Shown: piece after piece, positions 1 to 9,334 of the stretch
Layout: every line of letters starts with the position of its first letter
Position numbering within the stretch: position 1 is the stretch's first letter
DNA from: Welwitschia mirabilis
Taxonomy: Eukaryota > Gnetophyta > Gnetopsida > Welwitschiales
Reading direction: 5' to 3'
DNA length: 20,155 nt
Assembly: GCA_051453625.1 (NCBI GenBank)
Contig: JBOZIK010000001.1
Location: 101,411,373 to 101,431,527, forward strand
Program-made: the position numbers and the translations under genes
Notes under the pieces: generated by a model
The model's input: only the letters and a program-made list of their open reading frames with translations
Told to the model about the DNA's origin: nothing
The model's database searches: none

Positions 1-346
1 GATTTAAATCTATATTTTTATTTTTGTTAATTTTTTATTAAAATTTACTATCCTCTAAAATGACCATCTGGATAACTAGGGTGGATGACTTTTATCAAAA
101 TAAAAAATCTTAGTTATATTTAGATGTTGTACTTCTACATAGTTTACAGTTTTAATTTTTCTACTCTCTTAATTAAAACAACTAATTCCTAAAGATTCAT
201 AGTTAAGTTGATCATCATCAAAAGATTTCAAGGTTTTTGCTTCAAGTGGATTATAAATAAAATAGGCTCATAAAGTGTTAACCATCTCTCTTCAAGTGGA
301 TGATGTTGTAAAATAGAGTTGCTTAATTTATTCTTCAATTTTCAAC

Positions 347-425
347 NNNNNNNNNNNNNNNNNNNNNNNNNNNNNNNNNNNNNNNNNNNNNNNNNNNNNN
401 NNNNNNNNNNNNNNNNNNNNNNNNN
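347..425. other. Assembly gap, 79 N
   Basis: Run of N with no repeated flanks. It lies just past the protease end of the minus gypsy element, in the protease-to-RT spacer. Sequence 1-346 should be the same spacer (minus-strand HHPLEERWLTL near 270-310 is like the 'DPLE' stretch before gypsy RT), but that is weak. Confidence 0.9.
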
Positions 426-455
426 GTGGTGTTGCATTACTCTAGTTCTAGTATT

Positions 456-760
456 GATAATACATTATACAAAAAGATCTACCTAAAAGTAGTGGATAAC
501 CTTTGTTATGATTAGCTTCAATTACAATCACATCTATTAGATAGAATGCTTCTTCAATTTGAATCACCAAATATTTGATTACTTCTAAAGGTTTCTTCAT
601 TGAAGTATCTCCTAATTCTAAGATAATCTATTTAGGTTCAATTCTGCTTTTTAAACTAAGTCATTAATAAATGTATAAACACATAATATTAACATTGACA
701 CTTATGTTAATTAAGGATTTTTTTATTCTTTTATTTTTCTCCAAAGTAATACTAACTATT
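456..760 (-). pseudogene. Ty3/gypsy retropepsin (aspartic protease) remnant
   Basis: Read on the minus strand, this stretch gives the pattern of a plant Ty3/gypsy protease. A segment reading KSLINISVNVNI stands where families have a D-[ST/LG]-A-S-V-N-[LI] active site (about 682-720). It is followed by a strand reading LKSRIEPK, then IILELGDTSMKKPLEVIKY, and finally the C-terminal LLLGRSF (about 470-493), which matches the usual LILGRPF. The catalytic Asp is replaced by Asn, and stops break the frame, so it is dead. The protease would have cut the Gag-Pol polyprotein inside the virus-like particle. It lies downstream (minus sense) of the gag remnant, the normal gypsy order. Identification rests on motif spacing read by eye; I am fairly sure of the family, less of the exact ends. 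Confidence 0.72.
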
Positions 761-1499
761 ACTACCACTGGATCTTTAAACCTTAATAACTTTTATAAGA
801 CTAAGATAGTTATAGATTGAGGTAGAAGACTTTACTAGGTATAGTTCATTTTTGTTTCCTCCTAGGATCTTTTCACAACTTACAATATTTAGGATCTTCT
901 TATAAAATTTTCCAAAATGTTAAATTTATGCTTACATTTTGTATTAAGGCTTTAAGATGTTTATCAAAGGTAGAATTGGTATTTAATCTACCAAGCTAAG
1001 GGGTAGCAAATTTCCTACCTTTATCTTAAGAATAATCTTTCTTATTATTAGTTAAAGGAGAAAAGAAAGTATGATTTTCTAAAATTTCATTATCCTTCTC
1101 TTCTTCATCATTCTTATCATTTTAGGATGTTAAAGACTCATGGTCAAGAGGTTTTGTATTATTTTTACTTCTTATCATAATTTTATAATCTTTTCTTACT
1201 TCATTAGGGTTTAGTAAAAGTTATGTTGTAAGTGATTCTTATGGTCTTTGATTAGCAAGCATAGTTTATTGAAGAAAATCCACAAGATTTTTAATGTTTA
1301 AATTTATCTTCTTTTGAGATTTTAGTAATTTATCAATGGAATTTCTAAGTGAATCATTTTGATTTTATGAGTTTGATATGCTTGCTTGATAATTTGAGTC
1401 ACTTACTTAGAAGTTTGAATTATCTTTTTAAAATCTAGCATTCTCAAATATATTTCTAAATGGTTAAAAATTTGGATGATTTGCTTAAAAGTTTTTAAA

Positions 1500-2125
1500 T
1501 TTGTTTTCAAAATGATTAAAAATTTGGTTGTCCATTCATCTTATGTTAAGATTAGTTTGATTTTAATTTTAATTTTAGTTTCTAAAGTTTGAAAATTTTT
1601 GGTTGAATGCACACACTTCTTCATAAATATTTTATTTGTAAGTAGGTAATAAAGGACACTTTTTTATTACATGGTAATTTTCTTCACATAATTATAAGTT
1701 GGTATTACAACCATGCGCTTTTTAGTTGCCACTTTTGGATCTAAGATCATTTGANNNNNNNNNNNNNNNNNNNNNNNNNNNNNNNNNNNNNNNNNNNNNN
1801 NNNNNNNNNNNNNNNNNNNNNNNNNNNNNNNNNNNNNNNNNNNNNNNNNNNNNNAAATTTTTTTTAAAAATTAAAGTTTGGTTATCCATTTATCCTAGGT
1901 TGAAATTGGTTTTGATTTTGGTTTTGATTTTAACTTTGGTTTTGGTTTTGATTTCTAAAGTTTGAAGACCTCTGGTTAAATGCATATATCTTTTCATAAA
2001 TCTTTTCTTTATAGATTAGTAGTAAAGGACAATCCTTCATCACATGGTAGTTATCTTCATATAAATCATAAGTTAAAATACAACCACATTATTTTCAATT
2101 GCTACCTTAGCATCTAAGATCATTT
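1500..2125. repeat. Diverged duplication of the gag zinc-knuckle region flanking a 100-N gap
   Basis: Sequence 1505-1754 is repeated at about 1855-2125 in the same orientation. Both copies contain the TTTGATTTTAATTTT-like Asn/Gln codon tract, the knuckle and the ending CTAAGATCATTTGA. The copies differ at roughly one base in five by eye, so this is not a simple unmerged overlap. Either the gag has an old internal duplication, or the scaffold joined contigs from two members of the family across the gap at 1755-1854. Confidence 0.7.
1755..1854. other. Assembly gap, 100 N
   Basis: Fixed-size gap between two diverged copies of the gag knuckle region. Confidence 0.9.
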
Positions 2126-3010
2126 GAGTGTATTTTTATAGTGTTGTAGTAAAATCCTTAATAACATTTGTTTGTTTTTTCCTCATTTTTACTTCTTCCT
2201 TTTCTTGTTTAACTTCTTTAAGGTATTTTATAATTTGGCTTACTATATGATTTTCTTTAGGTGTTGGTTTAGACCAAGTTTAACATACTTCTACAATTTC
2301 TTCCAAAAATCTCCATGCATTTTCTAAACTGAGATTCATCAAATTTTCTTAACACAAAAAACCTATAAGTTGTTTTGTTTAGCTATTAAGTTTACTATAG
2401 AAATAATCTACTATTTTTTCTTGAGTAAAAGCATCTATAGGGTTAGAATGTATGACCATAAAAAATATTTCACAAGTAAAGGCATAATCGTCATTAGGTT
2501 GTTATTGGAAATTTGTTTCTTCTTTCTTTCTTTTTCTTATGATTGTTTCACTCATAGATATTTTTATAAATGCTTCTTAAATTTGGTTTCATGTTCTTAA
2601 ACTTTTGTGTAGAATAGTTCTTAAAAACAAATTGGTTTTCCTTTTAAAGTAATAAAAAAATAACACGTAAGTATGATCACTAATTTATTTTTTACCATTT
2701 CTAGAAGTAAGTACTAAATGTTAGATCTTAGCAAAATGTTGGAGGAAATATTCATTATTTTCTTCATTAAAAATTAGATAAGCATTTAAATTTCTTAACT
2801 CTAAATCATCACTAGGCAATAGGTTAAAAGGGTTTTGGATTTCAAATTTTTTATTTGTAATTAGTTCTTTAACTATGACATTAGCATTTGAATTTATGAT
2901 GGTTATAGAGGTTTTGATTATAATAGGGAAATTAGGTGAAGTAACCTATTTCTATTTTTGTAATGAATCCAACATTATAATAAAATGACTTTCTTGTAAA
3001 CTATCTTTTG

Positions 3011-3528
3011 AAAAATTTTCTTCTAAAAAATTAGATTTAGAAATAATAAATGTAGAAAAATATTCTTGCTAAATTTTTAAATCATTTTATGCACCTAGGA
3101 TGTGTGTACTTAGATTAAATTCATAGTTGATTAAATATTCTTACATGTTTTCTTCAATCAATAATATCTTTCTTTAATATTTTATCTTTTTACTAGAATT
3201 TATCATATCCTAACATGTTCAGTTCTATTCTGAAAGCATCATCTCAGTGATCATCTAGATGATGTATCTGGATAAAAGTAAGCATGAAAAAAACCTAAGA
3301 AATAAAAAATGTAGAAAATAGAATCATGAAATAACACAGACTAAAAATAAATGATCATCCACAGAGTTGTGTGGACAATAGAGGGGATGATGAGAAAATT
3401 CTACTTCTTAAGAAAAATAAAAATCCTAAGTCTTACAGGCTGTTATCATTACACATTATTTAGATGATAAGGGGGATGATAGGATATTTATTTTAGAACA
3501 CAAAACAAAGAATGTGGAAATAAAAATC
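3011..3528. other. Leader-like stretch between gypsy gag and the nested element
   Basis: No coding region is recognisable. The stretch has several GATGAT/ATCATC-rich patches (about 3236-3270, 3345-3400, 3440-3475), some self-complementary, such as TCATCTAGATGATG. Similar GATGAT patches occur near 11230-11290 and 18830-18950. I infer that it is 5' untranslated or LTR-adjacent sequence of the minus-strand gypsy element, cut at its upstream end by the insertion beginning at 3529. A primer-binding site was not identified. Confidence 0.35.
3524..3528. repeat. Possible left target-site duplication (AAATC)
   Basis: The five bases before the left LTR are AAATC. The five bases after the probable right LTR end (10859-10863) are AAATT. 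One C/T difference would fit an aged 5-bp duplication made by copia integrase. The match is short and the right LTR end is rearranged, so this is weak. Confidence 0.3.
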
Positions 3529-3674
3529 TATTAGATTATGTTTTACAAATTAATATCAAACTAATATCTTTTGTATAGTAAATTATGTCTATTTTGTGTA
3601 AAAGATTTTAAGGTTTTTATAGGTTGAAAGATGGAACTAAAATATGCACTAGAAATCTATTTATTCATTTACCC

Positions 3675-4150
3675 TTTAGAGGGGTCAACCAAATCCTTAA
3701 GAGATCAACTTTACCTGAAGCAGACAAAGGAAAATGGACTACATCCAGAGGGGTTGATCGGATTTTGATGGGATTGACCGGACCTATAACTTAGAGAACC
3801 AGTGTACCTGAACCAAATGGCAAAGGATCGATTGGACTTTCATGGGGTCGACTGGATTTAAGGATTTGATAGAAAGTATTCCTAAACTAAGAGATAAGGA
3901 ATCAACTGAACCTATGATGGGGTCAACCAGACTTGCACACTAAGTAGCTGGTATGCTTAGACAGATTGTCATGGGGTTAACCAGACCTAGGATGGGATTA
4001 ACTAGACTAGGGTCAAGTAGATCCATCTAGGGTTAACCAAACAAGAAGACATAAAAATCTGGGTAATCAAAACACTCTTTTTGATGACCTGTGTAAGTCA
4101 TGACACCACATGAGGTCGACTGGATTTTTGTGGGGTTGACTAGATGGAGT
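3675..4150. repeat. Interspersed GGGGTCGACCGGA-like motif array, left LTR
   Basis: About a dozen copies of a 13-16 base motif with a palindromic GGTCGACC core are spread at irregular intervals, for example GGGGTCAACC at 3681, GGGGTCGACTGG near 3844 and GGTCGACTGG near 4114. The central CpG is mostly TG or CA, as expected from decay of methylated CpG. The right LTR carries the equivalent array at 9488-9930. The role is unknown; protein binding or RNA structure are possible. Confidence 0.75.
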
Positions 4151-4566
4151 AGAAAATAAATTTTTCTAAATGTTATGCATCCATTATCTAACCATTAGGT
4201 AACCATTTCCTAGCTGTTTATAGCTATTGGATGTGCAATTCAAATGTACTATATCTTAATAGCCTTTCCTTGTAAATAGCTAATCCATAGATGATCAATC
4301 AATCTTTTGGAATCACTTTTATTTAGATAAAACTATTGGATCTTGAAGATCAAGCTTTATATTTATGTTACTATCATTGTTATATCTTGGAATCTACATT
4401 TTTAACTACAGAAGATCTACCATTGGCATACTTACTTTATTAAAAGTTAAATCTATATCTTCATTGGTTATACTTCTATAGGAGGAGAGCTTCATCCATT
4501 ATATTGATTTCATAATAAGTGATGTCTATGCTTTTGAGGAAATACTACATCAATACCTTGTTTGCT

Positions 4567-4758
4567 AAAGGTTAAGACTAAGCCTTGAAAAGTCCATTTT
4601 AAAGGTTGAAACTAAGCTTTAAAAAGTCCATTCTAAAAGTTAAAACTAAGCCTTGAAAAGTCTATTTTAAAGGTTGAGATAGCCTTGAAAAGTCTGTTCT
4701 TAATATTGAAACTTAACTTAGAAAAGTTCGTTCATAAAGGTTATAGGTGAACCTAGAA
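4567..4758 (+). repeat. 34-bp tandem repeats in left LTR (about 6 copies)
   Basis: The unit is close to AAAGGTTGAGACTAAGCC followed by TTGAAAAGTCCATTCT. Units begin near 4567, 4601, 4635 and 4669, with two more diverged ones. The right LTR has about eight units, so the arrays differ by about two units. The repeats sit downstream of the motif array, in the R/U5 half of the LTR. Confidence 0.8.
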
Positions 4759-5045
4759 TATCTAATGGAGTAACAGAGATCCAAGATCTAGCTTGAGAGA
4801 AGATGATCATTAAGAGTAGAGTAGGGGATTTTTCAAACCACTATAAATCTGACTTGCATCAAAGTGGTAGTGTGTGCTTTTAGTTTTTGATTCTTTATTT
4901 TTAGTATTTTATCATATTATGCACTTCCTATAATAGTTTATTTAATGTATGCAAGTTGCATTTAGACTGATTTATTTCAGATTATTTGTTAAGTTCTGAA
5001 AGAATCTATTCACCCCTCCCCTATAGGGTTCTCGATTCTATCATT

Positions 5046-5057
5046 TGTTATCAAAGC
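5046..5057 (+). other. Primer-binding site, initiator tRNA-Met type
   Basis: TGTTATCAAAGC lies three bases after the LTR end. It differs at two positions from TGGTATCAGAGC, the site complementary to initiator tRNA-Met used by most plant copia elements. Its place directly after the LTR supports the call and the plus-strand orientation of the element. Confidence 0.8.
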
Positions 5058-5109
5058 TAAGTTAAGTCTATGATATGTTTTAACCAATCTTGACCTTAGA
5101 ATCCTAAAA

Positions 5110-6300
5110 ATGAGTAACCCTTCTAATGGTTTTTTAATCGGTTATCCACCTATGTTTGATGGATTGAACTATGCTTATTAGGAAGCTAGGCTGAGAATAT
5201 TTCTTAGATCTCTAGATGTCAGCATAAAAAAAGTCATCTACAAAGGTTATATTGTACCTATGATAACCCAAACTAATGCAAATGGTAATAGTATCCTAGT
5301 TCCCAAATCTTGAGGCCAATGCACAGCCACAAATAAGTCAAAGACCACCATAGATGCCCATGCTTATAATGCAGTTTTTTATACAGTGTGTGTAGATGAA
5401 TTCAAACGAATAGTAAACTATAACTATGCTAAGAAATCTTGGGACATTCTCGAAGTAGCACATAAAGGAACCTCAACTATTAAACAAGCTAAACTTCAAA
5501 TGCTTATCTCTAAATTTTAACATATCCATATGGATAAAGAAAAAACATTGTAGAAATTTTTTACTAGACTTATAGATATTGTGAATTAATGGCAATCCTT
5601 AGAGAATGCATGGACAAAAGAAAAGTAATAAGGAAGGTCTTGAGATCCCTACCCAAGAGATTTGAACTGAAGGTCATAGCCATTAAAGAGAGAAATAACA
5701 TTAATGCAATGGCATTGAAAGAACTTCAATGTAATTTGTAAACCTATGAGCTTAAATTTATTAAAGATAAAGGAAAGGTATTGCTTTAAAATGTGTGCAG
5801 GAAGACTATAGATCTGACAGATTAGATAAGGAATTTGATGATGATAAAGTGGATCTTCTAGCCAAAATATTTAGAAAATTTCTTTATAGAAAGAAAAAGG
5901 AAGGAGTCAAGCAAGAATACAAAGAGAGGTCATCCAAAACCAAGGAGGAAGTAAGAAAAGGGAAAAGAAATCCAATGCTATTCATGTAAAGGATTTGGAC
6001 ATATGGTTAATGAGTGCTCTAACACTAAAAGAGATAAAAAAAAGTTAAAAAATCCCTCATTCATGGCTACTTAGAAAAATGAAGATGATGAGGATAAGAA
6101 AAACTATTTAGGTTATAAATCAGACAGAGATAGAAGGTTGTCTTTCATGATTTTTGTTCCATCACTTAAAGATGTTCCTAGTACATCAATGCCTAATGAT
6201 TTGGAAATGACTAATAAAGAAGAGGATGAGTTAGAAGACACATGTCAGAAGTTGTATAAGAAGTGTAAAAAGCTAACCAAGAGAATAAATAGTTAAACAA
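5110..6300 (+). pseudogene. Copia-type gag (UBN2-like capsid plus CCHC zinc knuckle), broken
   Basis: From the ATG at 5110, about 50 bases after the PBS, the frame reads MSNPSNGFLIGYPPMFDGLN, like the (F)DGxNYxYWKxRM start of plant copia Gag; the Trp is a TAG stop. Next come AKKSWDILEVAHKGTS and KQAKLQMLISKF, the UBN2 core, then LRSLPKRFELKVIAI after a frameshift near 5600. An acidic-basic stretch DLLAKIFRKFLYRKKK lies at 5850-5915, and after another shift a perfect CX2CX4HX4C knuckle, CYSCKGFGHMVNEC, at 5976-6017. The tail has the Asp/Glu-rich region usual in SIRE/Tork-like Gags. At least eight stops and several shifts make it inactive. Gag packages the element RNA; its presence means the element once supplied its own capsid. 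Confidence 0.85.
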
Positions 6301-6756
6301 AACAATAAAGTTTATTACCAAAGAAAAAGAGGAAGTAGAAAAGAAATATAATGTGCTCAAATCTAACAATATTAAGCTAATTTCTCAGGTAAAATATCTT
6401 TTTTTTTTTTTTTGTAAATAAATTTTCTGGTAGCTCTTCTAAACTAGAACAGATGCTTGGAGTATGAAAGCCCACTAGAGATAAATCAGGTATTGGCATT
6501 AGTTTACAAAAATCACAAGAACAAGTAAACTAGAAGAGTAAGTATGTTNNNNNNNNNNTATGTTTTTAATATTTTGTGTAATTTTTTTGGTAAATTTGGT
6601 TATTCAAAGTCTTTTTTCAAAGTTAGACAATTAATGCTTTTCTCTAAAATTGTAAATGCCTTGCCTTTTAAGTTTTTTTCTAAGAAAAGTATACCATCTA
6701 AGTTTAATAAGACTAAGTGGATTAAAGCTAACAATCTTCAAAGTTTTCTAACATAG
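6301..6756 (+). pseudogene. Gag-to-protease linker of the copia-like element
   Basis: This continues gag: a Lys/Glu-rich coiled-coil-like stretch (6310-6390), a run of 15 T at 6399-6413, then SSSKLEQMLGV and KPTRDKSGIGI (about 6430-6505), which resemble the 'LDxMLxxQRxxxDKxGLGF' motif of SIRE-type Gags. A 10-N gap lies at 6549-6558. After it, FGKFGYSKSFFKVRQL and FNKTKWIKANN match the second, Cys-poor knuckle and the 'W(V)PK' stretch that precede the protease. It is decayed by stops. Confidence 0.65.
6549..6558. other. Assembly gap, 10 N
   Basis: Short N run in the gag-protease linker. The flanking codons continue the same gag-pol order, so little is probably missing. Confidence 0.9.
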
Positions 6757-7226
6757 ATAGCTTTCGGAGAATCATGTATGAATAGTTGGTATCTAAACAG
6801 TGATTGCTCAAGGCCTATATTAGGAGAAAAATCAAGCTTTCAACACATGAAGAGCATAAATGAAAGAGAAGTCATCTTTAAAAATAACAAAATGTAAAAA
6901 TAGAAGGTATTAAATGCATCAAGAGAGATAAGCTACCTAAACTTGATGATGTTCTGTATGTCAATGGATTGAAACATAATTTATTAAGTGTGAGTCAATT
7001 ATGTGATAAAGGTCACAAAGTAATATTTCAAAAATCAAAATGTAATGTTATAGATGAAAAAATAAATGTTTCTATTTTTTCTACAAAGTGTGTAGATAAT
7101 ACTTATAGTTTAGACATTAAATTCATTGATCAATTATTCCATGTAAACCATGATGTTAGGATAAATTTTGATGAAACTAAGTACTTTTTTATAAAATTTG
7201 ACGTAATACCTAGTGTTAATAATTAA
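6757..7226 (+). pseudogene. Copia protease fragment, cut off before integrase
   Basis: NSWYLNSDCSRPILGEKSSF at about 6784-6840 is the copia protease active site (family pattern W-Y-[LI]-D-S-G-C-S-R-H-M-T-G). The catalytic Asp is Asn and the Gly is Asp, so it cannot work. The C-terminal half is well kept: KLDDVLYVNGLKHNLLSVSQ and the following LCDKGHKVIF (about 6930-7030). The frame ends with SLDIKFIDQLFHVNHD and stops at 7226, just where the GAG-pre-integrase domain (WLWHRRLGH) should begin. No integrase, reverse transcriptase or RNase H follows on this strand. A different sequence takes their place, so the element is non-autonomous by structure, not only by mutation. Confidence 0.8.
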
Positions 7227-7576
7227 TCTATTAATTGTAAAAATGATCTAATATTTCATTCACCAATCCTTGGCTAATTACAGGGCGATCGACGAGATTT
7301 ATGATTTAGTCAACCAGATGTAGAAGGTCGACTAGTCTAAAAGTCTAGGTGCCTGAATCTCTTCTAATATTGTAGACTTGCATCTCGATGGGTCAACTGA
7401 AACCTTGAATGGTCGACTAGACCTAATAGATTATAAAAGAGATAGAACTCTAACTTGATTTTATTATGCTTTAGTCCTCTTAAGATTTCAGATCTAGTGA
7501 TTTTCTTTTAATATCTAGAGCTCTTGCTTCCAAATCTAGTGATTTTCTTAGTCCTTTTACTTGCAAGAATCTTAGA
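7227..7576 (+). promoter_or_regulatory. Inter-ORF region with GGTCGAC-like motifs and a TATA-like box
   Basis: No coding is seen. Five GGTCGAC/GGTCAAC-like motifs lie at about 7283, 7309, 7326, 7390 and 7411, the same motif that fills the LTRs. TATAAAAGA at 7432-7440 follows them, 137 bases before the ATG of the second frame. A 17-base direct repeat (ATCTAGTGATTTTCTT core) occurs at 7491 and 7533. The order motif array, TATA, leader, ATG resembles a promoter, so the second frame may have had its own. Promoter function is inference. Confidence 0.4.
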
Positions 7577-8638
7577 ATGGATAAAATCTCATCCAAGAGA
7601 AGAGCAAATAAGGCTCATTCAAGGGAACCAAATTTCTTCTACTAAAGAATGTCAGAAGAGGATGTTGATAAGTTTATTAAGAAGTTTGAGAAGAAGACTG
7701 TATGCTAAGAGTGGTCTATAGCTACCATAGAGCTCAAGGAACTTAGGGAAGTTATCTAAATCCTAATAGATTAGGATCTTAATCATTTCTTGGATGTTTC
7801 TAGTTCATCTTATTTATTTCTTACTAGAATGTTTTATTGTAATGCCTCTTTTGATTATGACTCTAGAACTTTTGAAACCCTTGTTTTGAGGAAGAGGATA
7901 AGAGTAATAATAAATATCATCTCTTAGTTGACTGATCTTCCAAAGGGAGACTATGAGGAGTTTTGGCCTCTTAGGAACACTATAGAATATAAGCCTACAG
8001 TTACTAGGGAGCTTTGTGGTAAGTTGTATACTTGGAAGCACACTTTGCCTACTTTCGTATTGACTCTTAAATACCATTTTCTTCATTTAGTCTTCATCTA
8101 TAACTTTTTACCTTTAGCTAGTCATCGTGATAAGGCCTTCTGCTATCAAGCCTATTTGATGTATTTGGTAGAAACTAAGCATTCCATTGAAGCTCCTACC
8201 ATAATACTAAAAAATATGACCTCACAGCTGGAGTACCACAGAATTAAGGCTTTACCCTACTTTGTGTTTATCACTAGCATTTGCCACAATTTTTAAGTCA
8301 AATTCCATTCTAACTTGAAAACCCTTTAGCCTATGTAACCCATTGGGTGTGCGATTTTGTCTTACATGCATATATTTACCTCCTCTAAGAAATCTCCTTC
8401 CACTACTCCTAAAGAAGCCTCTCCTAATGAGACTCTCTCATATCTGAGATGGATTGACTCCTGTACTAGACACATGAAAGAAGCCCTTATTATAGCTGAA
8501 TATGATATTGTAGATACCTCAATAGAGGATACTAGCTTAGCTCACATAGAAGGTAATGAGGAAGAATCAGAGGAAGACTTTGAAGAGGAAGAAAAAGAAG
8601 AAAAGGAAGAGTCATCTAATTTAAATATTTTACTTTAA
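7577..8638 (+). pseudogene. Second frame in place of pol: putative plant transposon protein-like ORF
   Basis: One frame runs 354 codons from ATG 7577 to TAA 8638 with eight internal stops, all TAA or TAG, and no frameshift seen. Residues 1-20 are basic. Residues about 25-60 are Lys/Glu-rich and helix-like. Residues about 71-260 read like the plant-transposon-protein family (Pfam 'Transposase_32' type): FYCNASFDYDSRTF with a following basic strand, LTLKYHFLHLVFIYNFLPLA, SHRDKAFCYQAYLMYLVETK, then IEAPTIILKNM and LPYFVFITSICH. These fit the family order F-Y, 'W...LTPEYRFL', 'N-L-x-P-x-S-H', 'RA-LLYAI', 'G-L-P-F-x-x-L-I-T'. Residues about 325-347 are an acidic tail (EEESEEDFEEEEKEEKEE). The family's biochemical role is unknown to me. 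It sits where integrase and RT belong in a copia element. Family assignment is by eye. Confidence 0.65.
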
Positions 8639-9196
8639 ATTATGTTTTGTATTCTCTTCTTCCTTATTAATGTTAAAAGAGGAAGAATTAGTTGTATTTG
8701 TTTGTTAAAATTTTTATAAATTTAGTTGTACAATCTTGATGAGTACTTTTACTTTGTAATCCTTGCATGTTAAACTTGTAATGTTTTTACTCATATTTAA
8801 TGTAATGCAATTATCTATTTTAGAATAAAAATTTTGTGTATTTATTGTGCCTTTTCAAATTATATGTGTCAAATATGTTTTCCTGTGATTTCATTTGCAA
8901 AGCCTCTATTGTTATGATATTTAGAAATGAACGAAAATGATTGTGACATCTAATTTAATAATTATTTATAAGTACAATTATCTCTATCATAAAGTTGTGT
9001 CTTTTTAAATCCTTAATTATACATATTAAATTAGTTGCATTCAAAGCATAAAATTTGGTTGTTCAAAATGCCTTAACTTATTTCAAGTTAGAATGTTAAT
9101 TTTAAAAAATAAGCGTATTATAAGGGGGAGGCTTTTTATAAGTTATAATTTTATCACAACTAAGTATTATTTACCATCAATATCAAAGGGGGAGAT
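8639..9196 (+). other. 3' untranslated region of the element with polypurine tracts
   Basis: No coding is recognised. This AT-rich stretch leads to two G-rich tracts on the plus strand: AAGGGGGAGG at 9122-9131 and AAAGGGGGAGA at 9185-9195. The second lies directly before the LTR start and is the polypurine tract that primes plus-strand DNA. AAAGGGGGAGATT before the LTR is common in SIRE/Tork-like copia elements. Confidence 0.7.
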
Positions 9197-9234
9197 TATT
9201 GAATTATGTTTTACTAATTGATATAAAACTAATG
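9158..9234 (+). repeat. 77-bp exact duplicate across a 100-N gap (copy 1)
   Basis: This segment (end of 3' UTR, polypurine tract and first 38 bases of the right LTR) is identical to 9335-9411. Only the 100 N at 9235-9334 lie between them. In an element whose LTRs differ widely, an exact local duplicate ending precisely at both contig edges is best read as an overlap the assembler did not merge. Confidence 0.85.
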
Positions 9235-9334
9235 NNNNNNNNNNNNNNNNNNNNNNNNNNNNNNNNNNNNNNNNNNNNNNNNNNNNNNNNNNNNNNNNNN
9301 NNNNNNNNNNNNNNNNNNNNNNNNNNNNNNNNNN
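9235..9334. other. Assembly gap, 100 N, probably artificial
   Basis: Flanked by identical 77-bp segments; probably no sequence is missing. Confidence 0.9.

Larger units (their letters stand above)
1000..3010 (-). pseudogene. Ty3/gypsy gag (capsid-nucleocapsid) remnant, Athila/Tat-like
   Basis: Minus-strand translation gives a fragmented plant gypsy Gag. Near 2800-2900 is NSNANVIVKELITNKKFEIQ, like the capsid start (INCI...ANNFEIKP). About 2290-2480 reads NPIDAFTQEKIVDYF and then ENAWRFLEEIVE, like the capsid end (FYNGL...AYELLEEI). At 2029-2082 a Cys/His box ends DNYHVMKDCPLL, like the CCHC zinc knuckle H-x4-C half; the second Cys is lost and the spacing is enlarged. Asn/Gln-rich sequence follows (about 1890-1960), then N-rich HPNF-type sequence (1400-1560) and a C-terminal helix near 1290-1340. 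Stops and shifts are frequent. The knuckle region occurs twice (see repeat entry). Gag would form the particle shell and bind RNA. Athila/Tat affinity is inferred from motif style only. Confidence 0.7.
3529..5043 (+). mobile_element. Left (5') LTR of the nested copia-like element
   Basis: This 1.5 kb block is repeated in direct orientation at 9374 to about 10858, on either side of copia gag sequence. The copy at 9374 follows a polypurine tract, and this one is followed by a tRNA-Met-like primer-binding site, which sets both ends. It starts TATTAGATTATG, a decayed form of the usual TGTTG start, and ends in CA at 5042-5043. Inside are an array of GGGGTCGACCGGA-like motifs (3681-4144) and 34-base tandem repeats (4567-4758). 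The LTRs would carry promoter and polyadenylation signals. The two copies differ at roughly one base in seven where compared by eye, so insertion is old. Confidence 0.85.

Noticed and set aside
1890-1950. TTTTGGTTTTGATT tract resembling a microsatellite or telomere-like repeat
   Set aside because: On the minus strand it is an Asn/Gln codon run in gag after the zinc knuckle, and the gag copy at 1555-1580 has it too.
2370-2600. Open 76-codon plus-strand frame
   Set aside because: Opposite the minus-strand gypsy gag, whose capsid motifs are recognisable.
7814-8086. Open 90-codon frame on the minus strand
   Set aside because: It lies opposite the second frame of the plus-strand element, whose plus-strand reading shows family-like motifs; this is its shadow.
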